DNA of 64,000 bases from Dactylosporangium sp040605635 (GTDB taxonomy: Bacteria; Actinomycetota; Actinomycetes; Mycobacteriales; Micromonosporaceae). Numbering within the stretch: the stretch's first letter is position 1; every line of letters starts with the position of its first letter. Shown one piece after another: positions 62,735 to 64,000 of this stretch. Both the position numbers and the translations under genes were made by a program. The stretch is taken from assembly GCF_040605635.1 (NCBI RefSeq), contig NZ_JBEXDG010000011.1, positions 1 to 64,000 of the forward strand, written 5' to 3'. The notes below the pieces were generated by a model. That model ran no database searches and had not been told where the DNA came from. It saw nothing but the letters and a program-made list of their open reading frames with translations.

Positions 62735-63511
62735 TCACCCCGGCAGCGTGAACGTCCCGGCGCGTTCCCTGACGAGGCCGTCCTCGAGCAGCCCGCGCAG
62801 CGCCCGGTCGCGCTGGACCTCGTCGTCCCAGACCAGGTCGAGGCGAGCCGCGGGCACCGGGTCGTCGCTGGCGCGCAGCACGGCGAGGAGAAGGCCGCGC
62901 ACGTGGCGGTCAGTCCCGTGGTACCGCTGGGTGCGCCGGGCCGGTCCGGTGGACGGTGGCGCCCCGGCGATGTGCCAGGCGCAGACGCCACGCATCGGGC
63001 ACTCCTCGCAGCGTGGCGCGCGGGCGGTGCAGATGACCGCGCCGAGCTCCATGAACGCGACCGAGGCCTTCGCCGCCGCCTCGTGGTCCTCGGGCAGCAG
63101 GACCTCGACCGCCCGCAGGTCCGCAGGGGTGGTCGCGGCGCCGCCGCCCGCCACGCCGTCGACGATCCTGGCCACGACCCGGCGGACGTTGGTGTCCACG
63201 ACGGGGTGGCGCTGCCGGAACGCGAACGCGGCCACCGCACGCGCCGTGTACATGCCGATGCCCGGCAGCGCGAGCAGGGCGTCGACGTCGTCCGGTACGA
63301 CACCCGCATGCTGCTCCACGATCGCGGTCGCGCACGCGTGCAGCCGCAGGGCGCGCCGCGGATAGCCGAGCCGGTCCCATGCGCGGATGGCCTCGCCGGG
63401 CGGGTCCGCGGCCAGGTGGGCGGGCGTCGGCCAGCGCTCCATCCAGCGCCGCCAGGCGGGGTCCACTCTGGACACCTGGGTCTGCTGGAGCATGACCTCG
63501 CTGACCAGCAC
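62735..63511 (-). CDS. mutY: A/G-specific adenine glycosylase MutY (start unresolved)
   Basis: HhH-GPD glycosylase: SEVMLQQTQVSRV holds the catalytic Glu, LPGIGMYTARAV is the helix-hairpin-helix, VVDTNVRRV supplies the catalytic Asp, and C-x6-C-x2-C-x5-C (from CTARAPRC) binds the 4Fe-4S cluster. It removes adenine mispaired with 8-oxoG. No MutT-like C-terminal domain, as in short actinobacterial forms. GTG 63511 is the first canonical start, but the frame continues upstream with the conserved TRWYDANARDLPWRQ (about 63578-63534) and no ATG, GTG or TTG before the in-frame stop. The true start must be non-canonical, or the sequence has an error. Confidence 0.88.
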   Translation of the reverse strand: MLVSEVMLQQTQVSRVDPAWRRWMERWPTPAHLAADPPGEAIRAWDRLGYPRRALRLHACATAIVEQHAGVVPDDVDALLALPGIGMYTARAVAAFAFRQRHPVVDTNVRRVVARIVDGVAGGGAATTPADLRAVEVLLPEDHEAAAKASVAFMELGAVICTARAPRCEECPMRGVCAWHIAGAPPSTGPARRTQRYHGTDRHVRGLLLAVLRASDDPVPAARLDLVWDDEVQRDRALRGLLEDGLVRERAGTFTLPG

Positions 63512-63624
63512 ACCCCACGGTGTCGCGTCGGGTTGCCGCCAAGGGAGGTCACGGGCGTTGGCGTCATACCAACGGGTGACGGTCTGTGAAAGGGCGTGGG
63601 AGACGATAAGGAAGGATAAGCCAG

Positions 63625-64000
63625 GTGAACGAGTACGCCGTCACCGTCATCGGCCACGACCGTCCCGGCATCATCGCCGACGTCGCGGAGATCCTCGCCG
63701 GGCTTGGCCTCAACCTCACCGACTCGACCATGACCCGGCTGCGTGGGCACTTCGCGATGACGCTGGTCTGCGCCGGTCCCGTGTCCGCCGCGGAGGTCGA
63801 GTCGGCCCTCACGCTGCTGACCGCCGACCGCACGCTCCTGGTCACCGTCCGCGAAGTGGGCGAGGACCTGGTCGACCCGGTTGTCGGCGCGCATTATGTA
63901 CTGACCGTCCACGGCGCTGACCGGCTCGGGATCGTCGCGGCGCTCAGCCGTACCGTCGCAGCAGCCGGTGGCAACATCACCGATCTGACGACCAGGCTGG
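63625..64000 (+). CDS. ACT-domain protein (partial at window edge)
   Basis: GTG 63625 after AAGGAAGG, open to the window end (125 codons seen). Two ACT domains begin with EYAVTVIGHDRPGIIADVAEIL and YVLTVHGADRLGIVAALSRTV, the second cut off. The layout resembles GcvR-like or SerB-type N-terminal ACT regions; if a HAD domain follows, it would be phosphoserine phosphatase SerB, which in actinobacteria often has an N-terminal ACT pair. It cannot be decided from this window. Divergent from mutY. Confidence 0.8.
   Translation, partial: MNEYAVTVIGHDRPGIIADVAEILAGLGLNLTDSTMTRLRGHFAMTLVCAGPVSAAEVESALTLLTADRTLLVTVREVGEDLVDPVVGAHYVLTVHGADRLGIVAALSRTVAAAGGNITDLTTRL

Overview
High-GC actinobacterial chromosome segment. 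Lsr2, WXG100 proteins with EccB/EccE/mycosin, a BldG-type STAS protein beside an anti-sigma-like ATPase, a K+-insensitive H+-pyrophosphatase, type III pantothenate kinase, ClpC and several apparently leaderless GTG genes all fit Actinomycetes. Micromonosporaceae or a near relative is my best guess (inference). Much of the gene order (mutY, clpC, lsr2, coaX, panD/panC/DUF2520, topA, helicase, Tad/Ssd cluster, HAD phosphatase, acs, EphE-like) recalls the Rv3589-Rv3671 stretch of Mycobacterium tuberculosis, and helicase-bldG-anti-sigma-hppA recalls the Streptomyces bldG neighbourhood. Both comparisons are from memory, not from a search.

0-13 kb: the end of an IS630-type transposase, rarD, a small membrane protein, then a type VII secretion region: eccE and eccB divergent, a D12-class adenine methyltransferase, two WXG100 genes, a mycosin facing them, a 1524-aa SseB/coiled-coil protein and a 4-bp-overlapping 120-aa gene. 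EccC and EccD are not in the window.

13-30 kb: EphE-like hydrolase, C45 autoproteolytic hydrolase, a DUF1800-DUF1501 export pair, a repeat-rich spacer, acs, a degenerate Fic-like protein, a HAD-IB phosphatase, a structured non-coding spacer, and the Tad pilus operon (ssd, a tiny ORF, tadA, tadB, tadC, flp, tadE, tadG-like), nearly all joined by ATGA/GTGA overlaps.

30-43 kb: a DEAD-box/DUF1998 helicase broken by a 100-N assembly gap next to a 15-bp repeat, bldG-like and anti-sigma genes, hppA, a lipoprotein, a hypothetical protein, topA, then a sugar-lactone oxidase with a divergent TetR regulator.

43-55 kb: cofactor biosynthesis. DUF2520-panC-panD form one overlapping unit, then four paralogous septum-formation-family proteins, then nadB, three chained tiny ORFs, nadC, a membrane glycosyltransferase on the other strand, and coaX. 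Pantothenate, CoA and NAD steps are therefore clustered.

55-64 kb: methyltransferase, lsr2, clpC, a 1-kb pyrimidine-skewed repeat region, a MalT-like ATPase without a DNA-binding domain, a polysaccharide deacetylase lipoprotein, mutY with no normal start codon, and a truncated double-ACT protein.

The most unusual element is a short ORF cassette ending in RRRSEAE(V/A)xA. It sits once between ssd and tadA and three times in tandem between nadB and nadC, each copy overlapping its neighbours by 4 bp and carrying the ribosome-binding site of the next gene.
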